Notes under the pieces: model-generated
The model's input: the letters and a program-made list of their open reading frames with translations, nothing else
Told to the model about the DNA's origin: nothing
Databases searched by the model: none
Assembly: GCA_004294135.1 (NCBI GenBank)
Contig: RDZY01000009.1
Location: forward strand, 1 to 64,000
Reading direction: 5' to 3'
Origin: Sphingobacteriia bacterium
GTDB taxonomy: Bacteria; Bacteroidota; Bacteroidia; Chitinophagales; Chitinophagaceae
DNA: 64,000 bases
Position numbers and translations under genes: made by a program
Shown here: positions 10,124-17,897 of the stretch, one piece after another
Layout of the letters: each line of letters starts with the position of its first letter
Position numbering within the stretch: the first letter of the stretch is position 1

Positions 10124-10185
10124 ATCACAAAATAATGCTTTTAGCCGAAAGGGCGACTAACTTATATGTGATTTCTAAGCCCAAA

Positions 10186-11670
10186 TCACTGGGAACCAGC
10201 ACTTGTAGAGATTTGCTTTAATGGAGAATTTTGTAAACTGTAGTCTGTGTAGTAGGCATCGTATCCAAGTAGTTTAAGTATAATTCGGTTAAACAACACT
10301 TCATAAACCCTTGTCAAAACCAAATCATCATAGGCTTTTTCATCTTGCGAATAATCTCTTGTACTATGTGTCATTTTATTTCTTAGCTGTGTGGCGGTTT
10401 TTTCCTCTTTTCCAATATCAATTCCAGTCAACTTAAAAAAGGCATTCATTTTTACGTTAATGCTTTTTTTGTTTCCTTTTTTAATATTGTTTAAAATTAT
10501 CTGCCCTTCAGGATAGGTCAGTAATTTTGATTGTAATTTTTCGATTTCATCTTCTATTAACTTCAGATACTCTTCGTCAGGAATTATTTCAGTTTTAAAT
10601 TCTCCATGCAGCTTTAGATATTCAGCGACAATTATTTCAATCGCATTAGATAGTATTGGCAAGTTCACCCCAATAGCCAGCCCTTTAGAAATCCAGTATC
10701 TTGAAATTGCCTGCCCAAGTTTAAGCTGGTTATTTATGTTTAAATATTCAGGGAGCATCTTGTTTACTAACCAGGGAAAATTGCCCCATTCATACTTTGT
10801 ATTGAATGCTACAGGTGGCATTGGCGGTTTGGATGATAGTCTTAACGATTCACTATTTACAGAATAACATACTGCTTTTTGAATGTAACTATCGCTTATA
10901 AGGCTGTATCCAATATGCGTTAGCTTATTGCCAAGTACGAATGAAATGAAACTTTTAATTTGTTTTATTGTAGCTTCATCCGGCATCTTAAAACCATCAG
11001 TATCCCTAAATTCAAAACACAACCCATGTAATGAGTTGCCATATATTTTTTCAGGCACTTTAGCAATGATGAAATTTAAGCCAGCTAAATCTACCTTTAT
11101 ATAATCTTTTGTCCAGGATACACCAGCCTTCATTTCTTCATCTTCTGTATGCGTATCAATTCCTTTTCGTATTTTAATTTTCTCAGGAGCGCTTCGCCTA
11201 ATTGTAGTTTCCCAAAAATGTGCTTTTGGTTTTGAACAGACGAACCAGTCCAACCTCTTATAACTTCCAAGTTTTTCTTGCTCCTTGTATGTAATGGTAA
11301 GTTTATCGGCTATAAGGTTGCCTTCGAATAAATAACCATTTTCTGTTTGATTCCATGAATTAGTGTGATAAGAAATAAGATGGCAATTGGTAAGTTCTAT
11401 TGTGTTGCCATCGGAATCCTCGCCAGTAAGATTCTTCCCTTCAATTATATTTCCTTTTCCTATGAAATTTTCTTTACTCAGGTTAGAAGGATATAGAACT
11501 GTACCTGTAATTTCCCCTGTTAACTTAAAATTGTCTGTCCTTTCAATTATTACTATCGAGTTGTCAGCAAACCCAAATAGTGATTCGTTACATGCTATCT
11601 TAGTTATCGTAAGGGGAAAAGAAACAGATTCCCATTCAAGATGTGGAATAAAGTAATTGTCGTTTGTCAT
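10186..11670 (-). CDS. ApeA-like HEPN-domain protein, candidate abortive-infection RNase
   Basis: This 494-residue protein has a beta-rich N-terminal half (about 1-270) and a helical C-terminal half containing 'RNKMTHS' near residue 430. That is the R-x4-H motif of HEPN ribonucleases. The layout resembles ApeA proteins, single-gene defence factors with a C-terminal HEPN domain. The N-terminal assignment to an ApeA-type domain is by general resemblance only. The gene sits between the coupling-protein pseudogene and jetA, on the same strand, and has a promoter-like box just upstream. The function would be RNA or tRNA cleavage on infection, which is inference. Confidence 0.6.
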   Translation of the reverse strand: MTNDNYFIPHLEWESVSFPLTITKIACNESLFGFADNSIVIIERTDNFKLTGEITGTVLYPSNLSKENFIGKGNIIEGKNLTGEDSDGNTIELTNCHLISYHTNSWNQTENGYLFEGNLIADKLTITYKEQEKLGSYKRLDWFVCSKPKAHFWETTIRRSAPEKIKIRKGIDTHTEDEEMKAGVSWTKDYIKVDLAGLNFIIAKVPEKIYGNSLHGLCFEFRDTDGFKMPDEATIKQIKSFISFVLGNKLTHIGYSLISDSYIQKAVCYSVNSESLRLSSKPPMPPVAFNTKYEWGNFPWLVNKMLPEYLNINNQLKLGQAISRYWISKGLAIGVNLPILSNAIEIIVAEYLKLHGEFKTEIIPDEEYLKLIEDEIEKLQSKLLTYPEGQIILNNIKKGNKKSINVKMNAFFKLTGIDIGKEEKTATQLRNKMTHSTRDYSQDEKAYDDLVLTRVYEVLFNRIILKLLGYDAYYTDYSLQNSPLKQISTSAGSQ

Positions 11671-11698
11671 TATTTTTAATACTTGGGGCTTTGTATAT

Positions 11699-11706
11699 CA
11701 AACATA
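11699..11706 (-). promoter_or_regulatory. Putative -7 promoter box for the ApeA-like gene
   Basis: The minus strand reads TATGTTTG, a perfect TAnnTTTG match, 28 bases upstream of the ATG of the ApeA-like gene. It lies in the short gap after the coupling-protein pseudogene. No good -33 element is visible. It would separate the defence genes from the mobilization transcript. Confidence 0.4.
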
Positions 11707-11717
11707 AGATATTAATA

Positions 11718-13678
11718 TTAGCCTTTCTTCTCCCCCTTCAATCTTTCCACCTCCGCTCCAATCAATCGCTTCACCTCCATTTTCACCTGATAGTAATTAT
11801 CTAATACTTGCTGCTGGGTTACATTGGATACAACAGGAATGTCTTTATACCGGCTTACTTCCTCATTCAGCTTATCAGCATCATTAATAATCTCGGCATG
11901 AAACATTTTTAGTTTTATTTTCTCTTCCGGATTATCAGCAACAAGCCCAACAAATTCACCAGAAGAAAGAGCGGCAATTTTGGAAGCTGGTATGGCGCTG
12001 TCCAGTTGTTTGGAGTGGCTAATGGAAGTATCTGTACGATTTACAGAAACACTCTGCCTGTCCTGCATTATTTTTCCAAAACGTTCCGACAGCAGTTTGG
12101 AAGTTTCCCCCATCACCTGGCCACTGATGATGTTACCGGTGATATTTACAATTACATCTGCCTGTTCTTTAACATAATCTTTTTTCAATTGGCTAAAATC
12201 TTGCATGGCTAATGTGGTGGCAACCTGATTGCTTCTTGCAGTAGCAATCAGGCTATCCATATTGTTGAAATAGATTGTTGGAAATTCATCAAACACTAAA
12301 CTGCATTTAAGCATTCCCTTTTTATTTATTGGCGAACTAATCTTGAAATGTAGAGCGATAAAACAGCTCCATAGATTTGTTGTTTCTCCGGGTTATTCCC
12401 AACGCAAACAATTTTAGGATGTTTAGGGTTGTTAATGTCCAATGTGAAATCATTGCCCAACAGTACCCAATACAACTGTGGGGAAGCCAATCGTGCCATA
12501 CCAATTTTTGCAGAGGCAACCTGGCCTTCTAATTGCTCCATAGCATCGTTTTGATAAGCGGTAATAAAAGGGCTTACCAAAACTTCAATTTCGGGTTGGG
12601 TATTAAGTACCGGAAACAGTTCATCATACTGTGCCTGCATCAGTTCTATTACATGCGGGAGGGTGCAATATTTTCCATCTTCATATTTTCTCAAAAACCA
12701 AATGATGGCGGTTACAAAATTGATGGGTGATTCCACAAAGAAATCTCCCTGCTTGTTTATCCATTCTCTATTCAGTCCTAACAAGATTGTTCTGGCACTT
12801 TCTGTTGCATCAGTTATATCATTCATCATGTTTGGATCTAATGGATTACAGCGATGGGAAATAGAAAGGTTATCAAAGTTGATGACATAGAATGATGGTT
12901 TGACTGAATAGTTGTGCTTGTTTTGCTGTAGCCAGTTGTAAACAATTTTAGAAAGGTCATCGTACTTAAAGTCATACACAAACATGGCAAAGCCTTTTTC
13001 AATATGCTGTTTAATTACATGCTGAATTACGAACCAACTTTTACCGGAACCAGGACTACCAATCACTAACAAGCCTCTGAATGGATTAATGATATTTATC
13101 CAGCTTTTTCTAACCCTGCTTTTTAGATTATAACGGGCAGGCAGGTTGATGGAATATTCATTGGATAAAAATCTTTCTTCCTGCGGAAAAGTTTCATTTA
13201 GAGAATTAAAAATATCGTTTGATAAATTGAGCTTGATTAAACGACTGAGTAAATTGCCGCCGGCCAGTATTAATAAAAAGCCAACGCCTGTTACTGTCAT
13301 GTAAATAATGGCGATAGTTTCTAAAGAATAATTTAGCTTCAATAATAAGCTACTTCCAAAGAAAAGAAAAAGCCCAATAACCAAATAGGCTGCAATACTT
13401 CTCCCGTTAATCTTTTCATCTTTTTTTCCTTGTGCTCCCAACAGAGAAATTATCAATAACCCGAACGTTAAAAGTTTTGATGTGTATTGACTGTTGAACA
13501 AACCAGTGTGCATGATGTTTGTCATCAGCCTGTCGGTAATAGTACTTTTAATTTGCCATTGCACAAAAGCCGTATAGCAGTAATAATAAAATTGCAGCAA
13601 CAAAATAAAGATGATGGCAAATCTTGTCAAGTCAACTATTTTCCGCAACTCCTGTTCATTCTCTCCTGTGTGTGACAT
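11718..13678 (-). pseudogene. TraG/TraD-like type IV coupling protein, frameshifted
   Basis: The first ORF (12326-13678, 450 aa) has several N-terminal membrane segments (about 15-150) and Walker A 'GSPGSGKS' near residue 206. The second ORF (11718-12314, 198 aa) begins 'MLKCSLVFDEFPTIYF', which is the Walker B region of the same protein. The joint sequence reads CGC CAA TAA; adding one A gives R-Q-I-N-K-K-G and joins the two ORFs into about 653 residues, the normal size for Bacteroidota coupling proteins. The protein would pump relaxase-bound DNA to the transfer channel. It follows the relaxase gene with 16 bases between. A single-base loss is the simplest reading; a sequencing error is the alternative. 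Confidence 0.8.
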
Positions 13679-13694
13679 AACCTTATTTTGAGTT

Positions 13695-14968
13695 TTACAA
13701 ATTTTGTTTCTTCTTTTTTTTTCTTTTCTTTTTCAGTAGACTGTTGGGTGTGTTATCATGTTGCTCTTTGGTGGATAACAATACATTCAGTAAGCCTTCT
13801 GATTTTTGAGTATTTGAAATTATTTTTCTTGTTGCTTCTGTTTTGTAATTTCTTTCTGTATTGAACCTGCAGAACTGCTCCCTTTTGTTTCGTCTTGTAT
13901 CAGTGATTTTTCACTCCATGTTGCCAACCTGCTTTGCAATGCAGCAGCACTGTAACCTTTCCCTAAATCACTTCCATTAAAAACAACTTTGTTTTGGTTA
14001 TCTACGAAAGTGATACCATACAATCTGCCTTCTGCATTTTGTCTTAGCACTGCATAGATTTGTTTTTGTTGCAAAGCAGCCACTAAACTTCTCATACTTC
14101 CTGCTGAAGTTTGCAGTCAATCATCAATAGCATTTTTAGTTCTTTGTTTCAATGGTTCTTTTGCAACTTCATTAGCGGTAAATTTATTCTCCAAATTATC
14201 TAAGATTGGTTTGCATCCGATAGAGCTTGCTTTAATGGGCACTCCAACTTTATTTCCGTTCGCATCCAATATGCGGTAAACCAATCCACGGTTCTTGTAA
14301 ATCCTGCCTTCTTCTTTGCCTCTGTCGGCAACTACATTGAATTGTTTTAAAGCTGCATTAAATTCCGGTAAAGAAGTAAACTTGTATTGGCTAAATACTG
14401 CACCTACCACATTTGAAATACTACGCTTTGTTTCCGATTTTCCATAAATGGCTTTTTGTGCATCCACCGGCTTGATACCTTCCTTCATTAATTGCTGCTG
14501 CCTTTCTGCTTTTACCAAACCATATAATTGCTCAATTTCTTTCCTTGCTTTTTCAGATTGATTTCTGCCAATATTGTGGGTGTTAATTCTGCTGCCACCT
14601 GCTTTGATGGTGGTGCTTACAATGTGAATGTGTGGATGCCCTGCATCTTCGTGTTTGTAAATAATAAATGGCTGTTCGCCGAATCCAATTTTATTCATGT
14701 ACAACTCTGCAATTTTTAAAAGCTTATCATCAGCTATTTTTTCTGATGGGTCAAAGTTTACTGATACATGAAGGGTTTTAGTTGTTGCCCTGTCATTCAA
14801 ACTATTCAGTCTTTCAAAGCCATCTAATTTTTGATAGAAGTTCATGTCCTTTGCTTCGTTTAAATAATTAGCTGCATGTAAACAAACTGCGTTTCCTTTC
14901 TGCACTTTCTTTTCGTTGTAGTTTAATGCAGCTTCAATACTTTTTGGTATCGTTATTTTAGCAACCAT
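13695..14968 (-). pseudogene. Mobilization relaxase (HUH type), nonsense and frameshift mutated
   Basis: Relaxases nick oriT and lead the strand during plasmid or element transfer. The ORF 14117-14968 (283 aa) has the HUH-type motif 'HPHIHIVSTT' near residue 114 and an N-terminal conserved Tyr region 'ALNYNEKKV'. It stops at TGA (14117-14119). The same frame continues as 'LQTSAG' into the ORF 13820-14095 (91 aa), whose 'GRLYGITFVDNQNKVVFNGS' is a typical relaxase C-terminus. That ORF also ends early; shifting frame by one base near 13820-13826 gives a further 'SEGLLNVLLS' and a lysine-rich tail ending at 13695-13697. The restored protein would have about 424 residues. It overlaps the upstream accessory gene by 16 bases. 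Confidence 0.8.
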
Positions 14969-15348
14969 TGTTCGTACAGTTGATTCACCTTTAATTTTAT
15001 TTCTTCCACCTTACTCACTAAACTCTTTTGTAACCCATCATATTGACTTACCCAAGCCCTGAACTCTGGTATCTTATCAAGCAAGTGTAATTTGTGTACT
15101 GCCTGATTAAAATTATTACCGATACCATTCAGTTCTTTTTTTAGCCCTAACATCTCTTTTAAAAAATCATCCGCAGATTGGTTGCGATACTTAACTGTAA
15201 CTGGCTTTTCTAAAGAGAGTTTTCTTAAATAGCTGCTGAGGTATCTCTCTGTGGTTTTCTTTCTTAGATTTTCCACCTTTTCAAATTCGGTATTGTTCAT
15301 CCTAACAACCACCATTTTATTTCTCACTTCATTTTCCTGCTTCTTCAT
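14953..15348 (-). CDS. Plasmid mobilization relaxosome accessory protein (MobC/ribbon-helix-helix type)
   Basis: The 131-residue basic protein begins with a ribbon-helix-helix-like stretch 'MVVVRMNNTEFEKVENLR' and continues with a helical C-terminus. This is the usual accessory protein encoded in front of Bacteroidota relaxases, which binds oriT and helps load the relaxase. The start is placed at 15348 by the ORF track; 'MVVVRMNNTE' shows that residue 12 is a possible alternative start. It overlaps the relaxase start by 16 bases, so the two were co-translated. Unlike its two downstream partners, this ORF is intact. Confidence 0.75.
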   Translation of the reverse strand: MKKQENEVRNKMVVVRMNNTEFEKVENLRKKTTERYLSSYLRKLSLEKPVTVKYRNQSADDFLKEMLGLKKELNGIGNNFNQAVHKLHLLDKIPEFRAWVSQYDGLQKSLVSKVEEIKLKVNQLYEQWLLK

Positions 15349-15420
15349 ATCCTTGAGTTTTAAAAAATCTGTTTCAATTTTTAATGTCTTTCACCATCCC
15401 GAAGCGACTCCGGAGCGAAG

Positions 15421-15460
15421 GGCAAGATGACCCAAACGTATAACGTTTGTACATCTTGCC
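15421..15460. repeat. Nested inverted repeat, candidate origin of transfer (oriT)
   Basis: Outer arms GGCAAGATG (15421-15429) and CATCTTGCC (15452-15460) are a perfect 9-bp inverted repeat. The interval between them holds a second perfect inverted repeat, CAAACGT-ATA-ACGTTTG (15433-15449). It lies in the 399-base gap between the relaxosome gene (starts 15348) and the next gene, where oriT is expected. The GC-rich surroundings (15396-15485) contrast with AT-rich flanks. No nic site was identified. The rest of this gap holds only the operator-like palindrome at 15678-15700. Confidence 0.5.
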
Positions 15461-15677
15461 ATGTGCAAGACCCGGCGCATTACGCCTTGATAAAGTTTAA
15501 TTGTTGATGAATTTGTAATTAATGAAAGGTGATAAGTAAGAATGGAAATTTCTGTTCCATCTTTTAAGGAGATAAATAACCCTTTTAAAATTAGATTTTT
15601 AACACTCATCACTATTCATTTTCACTATAAAATCCTATTGCTTTATAAAGGTAATAATTATACCAAAAGTTAACACT

Positions 15678-15700
15678 ACATGGCTATATTTTAGCCATGT
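15678..15700. promoter_or_regulatory. Perfect palindrome, candidate operator upstream of the mobilization genes
   Basis: ACATGGCTA (15678-15686) and TAGCCATGT (15692-15700) form a 9-bp inverted repeat with a 5-base AT spacer. It has no T-run after it, so a terminator is unlikely. Its place in the divergent region between the minus-strand mobilization genes and a small plus-strand gene suggests a repressor or accessory-protein binding site. Confidence 0.35.
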
Positions 15701-15747
15701 TAATAAGTTGGTTTTGCAGCATTTGCCAATTAATTTATTATTGTGTT

Positions 15748-16050
15748 ATGAGAGATGCCCTAAAGAACCTTTACAGCAACTAAATTACATTAGAGGATAA
15801 TAACCAGTTTTATTACACAATAAAGCCTTACGAATTAACTAATGCCTTGGGCAATATTATTGCAGTTTTACAGGAATATAATTTCACAAAAAAGGATGAT
15901 AATAACGGTCAATTTTCCTGCAAATTATACAGAACAAAAGAGGGTAATTGGTATGATATTGAAGAGGCAAAAATGGTTACTGAAAAAGGTATTTTAAGGA
16001 TGCTAAAATCCGCAATTGATGCCAAAGAAAATGAGACAGTTTTGAAGTAG
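15748..16050 (+). pseudogene. Small unknown protein gene with an in-frame stop
   Basis: Reading from ATG at 15748 gives 'MRDALKNLYSN', then TAA at 15781, then an uninterrupted continuation 'LEDNNQFYYTIKPYELTNAL' to the stop at 16050. Together this is 100 residues in one frame. The ORF track only shows the part from a TTG at 15847 (67 aa). The continuation across the stop in the same frame looks like one small gene carrying a nonsense mutation. I do not recognise the family. It lies divergent to the mobilization genes and probably belonged to the same element. Translation from a downstream start is possible. Confidence 0.45.
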
Positions 16051-16059
16051 ATTTACCAT

Positions 16060-16179
16060 TTAAATATTGGTTCCTTTTTTGCTGTATTTCCATTCTTTCT
16101 TAATCCACTTAGTATACCTTTCAGCTTTGTTTGTCAAATCCTTTTCAAGGCGTTTCGGATTAATGTAATCACTGGTCAT
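16060..16179 (-). CDS. Possible 39-residue basic protein or gene remnant
   Basis: An ATG at 16177-16179 opens a 39-codon ORF rich in Lys, Arg, Glu and Trp ('RYTKWIKKEWKYSKKG'), ending at 16060. It is 26 bases downstream of the TIGR02391 gene on the same strand, so it could be a second gene of that unit. I recognise no family, and it may instead be the tail of a lost gene. It is too short for the ORF track. Confidence 0.3.
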   Translation of the reverse strand: MTSDYINPKRLEKDLTNKAERYTKWIKKEWKYSKKGTNI

Positions 16180-16205
16180 TTATTCATAACAAAACGCAGT
16201 CCGCT

Positions 16206-17009
16206 CTAAATTACTCTATCAAGTCGTTTGTGAGTGTAAGAAATTAGAATCATTAAATCCAATGCTTCATCTTCTTCAATTTCAAATTTAATTTTTGGTA
16301 TATGTGCGGTTGGGTTTCTTATTAAGCCAAACAATCCTTTTATTAAATTCATCAGACCTAAATGCTCACTCCTGTCAGTATCATTTTGTAAAAGATTGAT
16401 TCTAAGGAGTGGGTTTTTAGTTGAAAAAGTAGTATCAATTAATTCAGCACCATCCGCATATAAACCTGTCATTTTTCTTATTCTATCTGCTATGCTTTTT
16501 ATGGCTTCGAATACTGAATGAAAATAATTTTCAGCCAATAATTCTGGCTTACAATATTCAAAAATTAATTTATGTACATTGCGTATTTCCAACTTGTATT
16601 TAAACCGACTTGCTCTTTGTTCAGCCTCCGATATTGTTGTAGCCCTTTTAACTTCCTGATATTTTCCTCTTTCATTTAATTCAACACCAATAAAGGAAAG
16701 TCGTTTATTAATTTCATGCCTTCGGGAATGGAATAATTCTTCTTTCCCAAGGTATCTAACTGGACTTAGAGCCGATTGAATAAAAGTCAAAATATGATTT
16801 GAGCATTGATTGGAATTTTGCCATTCTATGAAGGCATGATACAATCTTCTCCATTTAGTATTTTGTGGGTCTATGTCTTTTATAGAAGATTGAGTTAAAA
16901 GACTACCAATTTCTGTACCTGTTAATCCATCGTTTGTATCTGCAATTGTTCTACATATCGCTTCGATAACGGCGGCTTCAAAAACAGGTCTTCTTATTGT
17001 ATTGGACAT
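16206..17009 (-). CDS. TIGR02391 (Ymh) family HEPN-like protein
   Basis: The C-terminal third has 'GLFGLIRNPTAH', near residues 226-237, the hallmark of TIGR02391/Hypoth_Ymh proteins. It contains the RN-x3-H element of HEPN-fold RNases. The N-terminal part (about 1-140) is helical and charged without a clear motif. At 267 residues the length is typical of the family. Such proteins are common as single genes in phage and defence islands and are thought to act in abortive infection, but the target is unknown. It is the gene nearest the tRNA-Pro boundary. There is no obvious partner apart from the tiny ORF downstream. Confidence 0.75.
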   Translation of the reverse strand: MSNTIRRPVFEAAVIEAICRTIADTNDGLTGTEIGSLLTQSSIKDIDPQNTKWRRLYHAFIEWQNSNQCSNHILTFIQSALSPVRYLGKEELFHSRRHEINKRLSFIGVELNERGKYQEVKRATTISEAEQRASRFKYKLEIRNVHKLIFEYCKPELLAENYFHSVFEAIKSIADRIRKMTGLYADGAELIDTTFSTKNPLLRINLLQNDTDRSEHLGLMNLIKGLFGLIRNPTAHIPKIKFEIEEDEALDLMILISYTHKRLDRVI

Positions 17010-17235
17010 TTGACAGTTATGATAATTTATTGCTATCTGAAATTTTTATTTACGCATAAGGTTATGAAACTTTCTTTAACATAGTCCTCATTTTTTGATT
17101 GATTAAATTAGGATACTCTTCTTCAAATTTTTGCTTAACACTTTTATCCTTTTGTTAGTGTAAATATAGCTTATGAAAACCAATTTCAACGATTTGCAGC
17201 AGTCCAACGTAATAAAAAAGGCACTGTAGCACACC

Positions 17236-17325
17236 TTAATCAGTAAAGCTTAAATATCCTTCACTGGTAATAATAAAATGGTGAATCACATTGATGTAAT
17301 GGTAACTTTCGGCTACTTTTATCTT
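17236..17325 (-). pseudogene. C-terminal remnant of RadC (JAB/MPN domain)
   Basis: The minus strand encodes 'SYHYINVIHHFIITSEGYLS', ending FTD and stop at 17236-17238. This looks like the end of RadC-type JAB-domain proteins carried on Bacteroidota mobile elements. Just upstream there is an in-frame stop, and I cannot find the catalytic domain. Only about 29 codons remain, so this is a fossil of a gene from the same or an earlier element. Confidence 0.5.
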
Positions 17326-17505
17326 TTATATTAGTTCCTGCTATTTTTACTTAATAAGCCTCTATATTCTTGAACCATATTCTATTAAATATCTTCTCTT
17401 ATTCGGTGTACTAAGAAAGTAGCGATTTACCAGCGTTTCAGATGCAAAATCTCCTTATACCAATTGTTCATTTTTTCATCCAAAAACTGTAAAATTGATT
17501 TAATA

Positions 17506-17543
17506 TACCGCAAAATAGATAGTATTCACCATTTTTACCGCAA
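17506..17543. repeat. Short direct repeats TACCGCAA, 30 bases apart
   Basis: TACCGCAA occurs at 17506-17513 and again at 17536-17543. The spacing is about three helical turns, and both lie about 170-200 bases from the tRNA-Pro 3'-end duplication. They could be arm-type recombinase or excisionase sites, but short repeats also arise by chance. Confidence 0.25.
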
Positions 17544-17554
17544 GTTGAACACAT

Positions 17555-17587
17555 AATAATCGCGCATAATCGGAATGCACGATTATT
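17555..17587. repeat. Imperfect 12-bp inverted repeat near the island end
   Basis: AATAATCGcGCA (17555-17566) pairs with TGCaCGATTATT (17576-17587) with one mismatch and a 9-base loop. It is not followed by a T-run on either strand, so a protein-binding or recombination site is more likely than a terminator. Confidence 0.35.
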
Positions 17588-17671
17588 TACATTAGTGGCA
17601 AATACAAAGGACGTATTTTTTGGCATTTGGACTCACAAGTAACTCTCCGTTATGAAGCACCTCCAAATAAA

Positions 17672-17698
17672 AAACCCTTCGACTGTATCGAAGGGTTT
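17672..17698 (-). terminator. Hairpin terminator, probably once downstream of tRNA-Pro
   Basis: AAACCCTTCGA and TCGAAGGGTTT form a perfect 11-bp stem with a 5-base loop. On the minus strand it is followed by TTTTATTTGG. It stands immediately beyond the duplicated tRNA-Pro 3' end, as if it had terminated that tRNA before an insertion. Confidence 0.55.
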
Positions 17699-17705
17699 GA
17701 TCTTA

Positions 17706-17723
17706 TGTCGGGAAGACAGGATT
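17706..17723. repeat. 18-bp copy of the tRNA-Pro 3' end, candidate att site
   Basis: TGTCGGGAAGACAGGATT here is identical to 17896-17913, which covers the discriminator base, the 7-bp acceptor strand and part of the T arm of tRNA-Pro. Downstream the two copies diverge completely. Partial copies of a tRNA 3' end are the standard footprint of tyrosine-recombinase integration. No integrase gene is in the window. Confidence 0.6.
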
Positions 17724-17778
17724 AGCTCACCCACTTCGTTGGGATCGCTGATCCAAAGGGGTGGGTACAAATACAAAA

Positions 17779-17810
17779 AAAGCCCAGTGCGCTTTGCGCA
17801 CTAAGGCTTT
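17779..17810 (-). terminator. GC-rich hairpin between the att-like copy and tRNA-Pro
   Basis: AAAGCC-AGTGCGC and GCGCACT-GGCTTT pair around a TTT loop with a small bulge. There is an A-run on the left (a U-run on the minus strand) and Ts on the right, so it could act in both directions. Confidence 0.5.
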
Positions 17811-17856
17811 TTGCGTTTTCGGGCTTACGGTCGCAAGCGCCCAGCACCCTCAACGC

Positions 17857-17886
17857 AAAATCCCACGACTAAAGTCGTGGGATTTT
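17857..17886 (-). terminator. Terminator directly downstream of tRNA-Pro
   Basis: AAAATCCCACGAC and GTCGTGGGATTTT form a perfect 13-bp stem with a TAAA loop, 11 bases beyond the tRNA-Pro 3' end. It is the likely end of the tRNA-Ser/tRNA-Pro transcript. Confidence 0.6.
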
Positions 17887-17897
17887 TTTGTTATTTG

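Larger units (their letters stand above)
17010..17705. other. Gene-poor right edge of the island
   Basis: No intact gene is visible in this AT-rich stretch. It holds a RadC C-terminal remnant, two copies of TACCGCAA 30 bases apart, an imperfect inverted repeat and a terminator hairpin, each listed separately. A minus-strand fragment reading 'KFEEEYPNLINQKMRTMLKK' (about 17063-17135) may be another gene end but cannot be assigned. Confidence 0.5.

Noticed and set aside
13701-13730. Pyrimidine-rich tract as a regulatory element
   Set aside because: It is explained as the lysine-rich C-terminal tail of the relaxase on the minus strand.
15391-15612. 73-codon minus-strand ORF
   Set aside because: It covers the nested inverted repeat, and its composition follows that repeat rather than a protein family.
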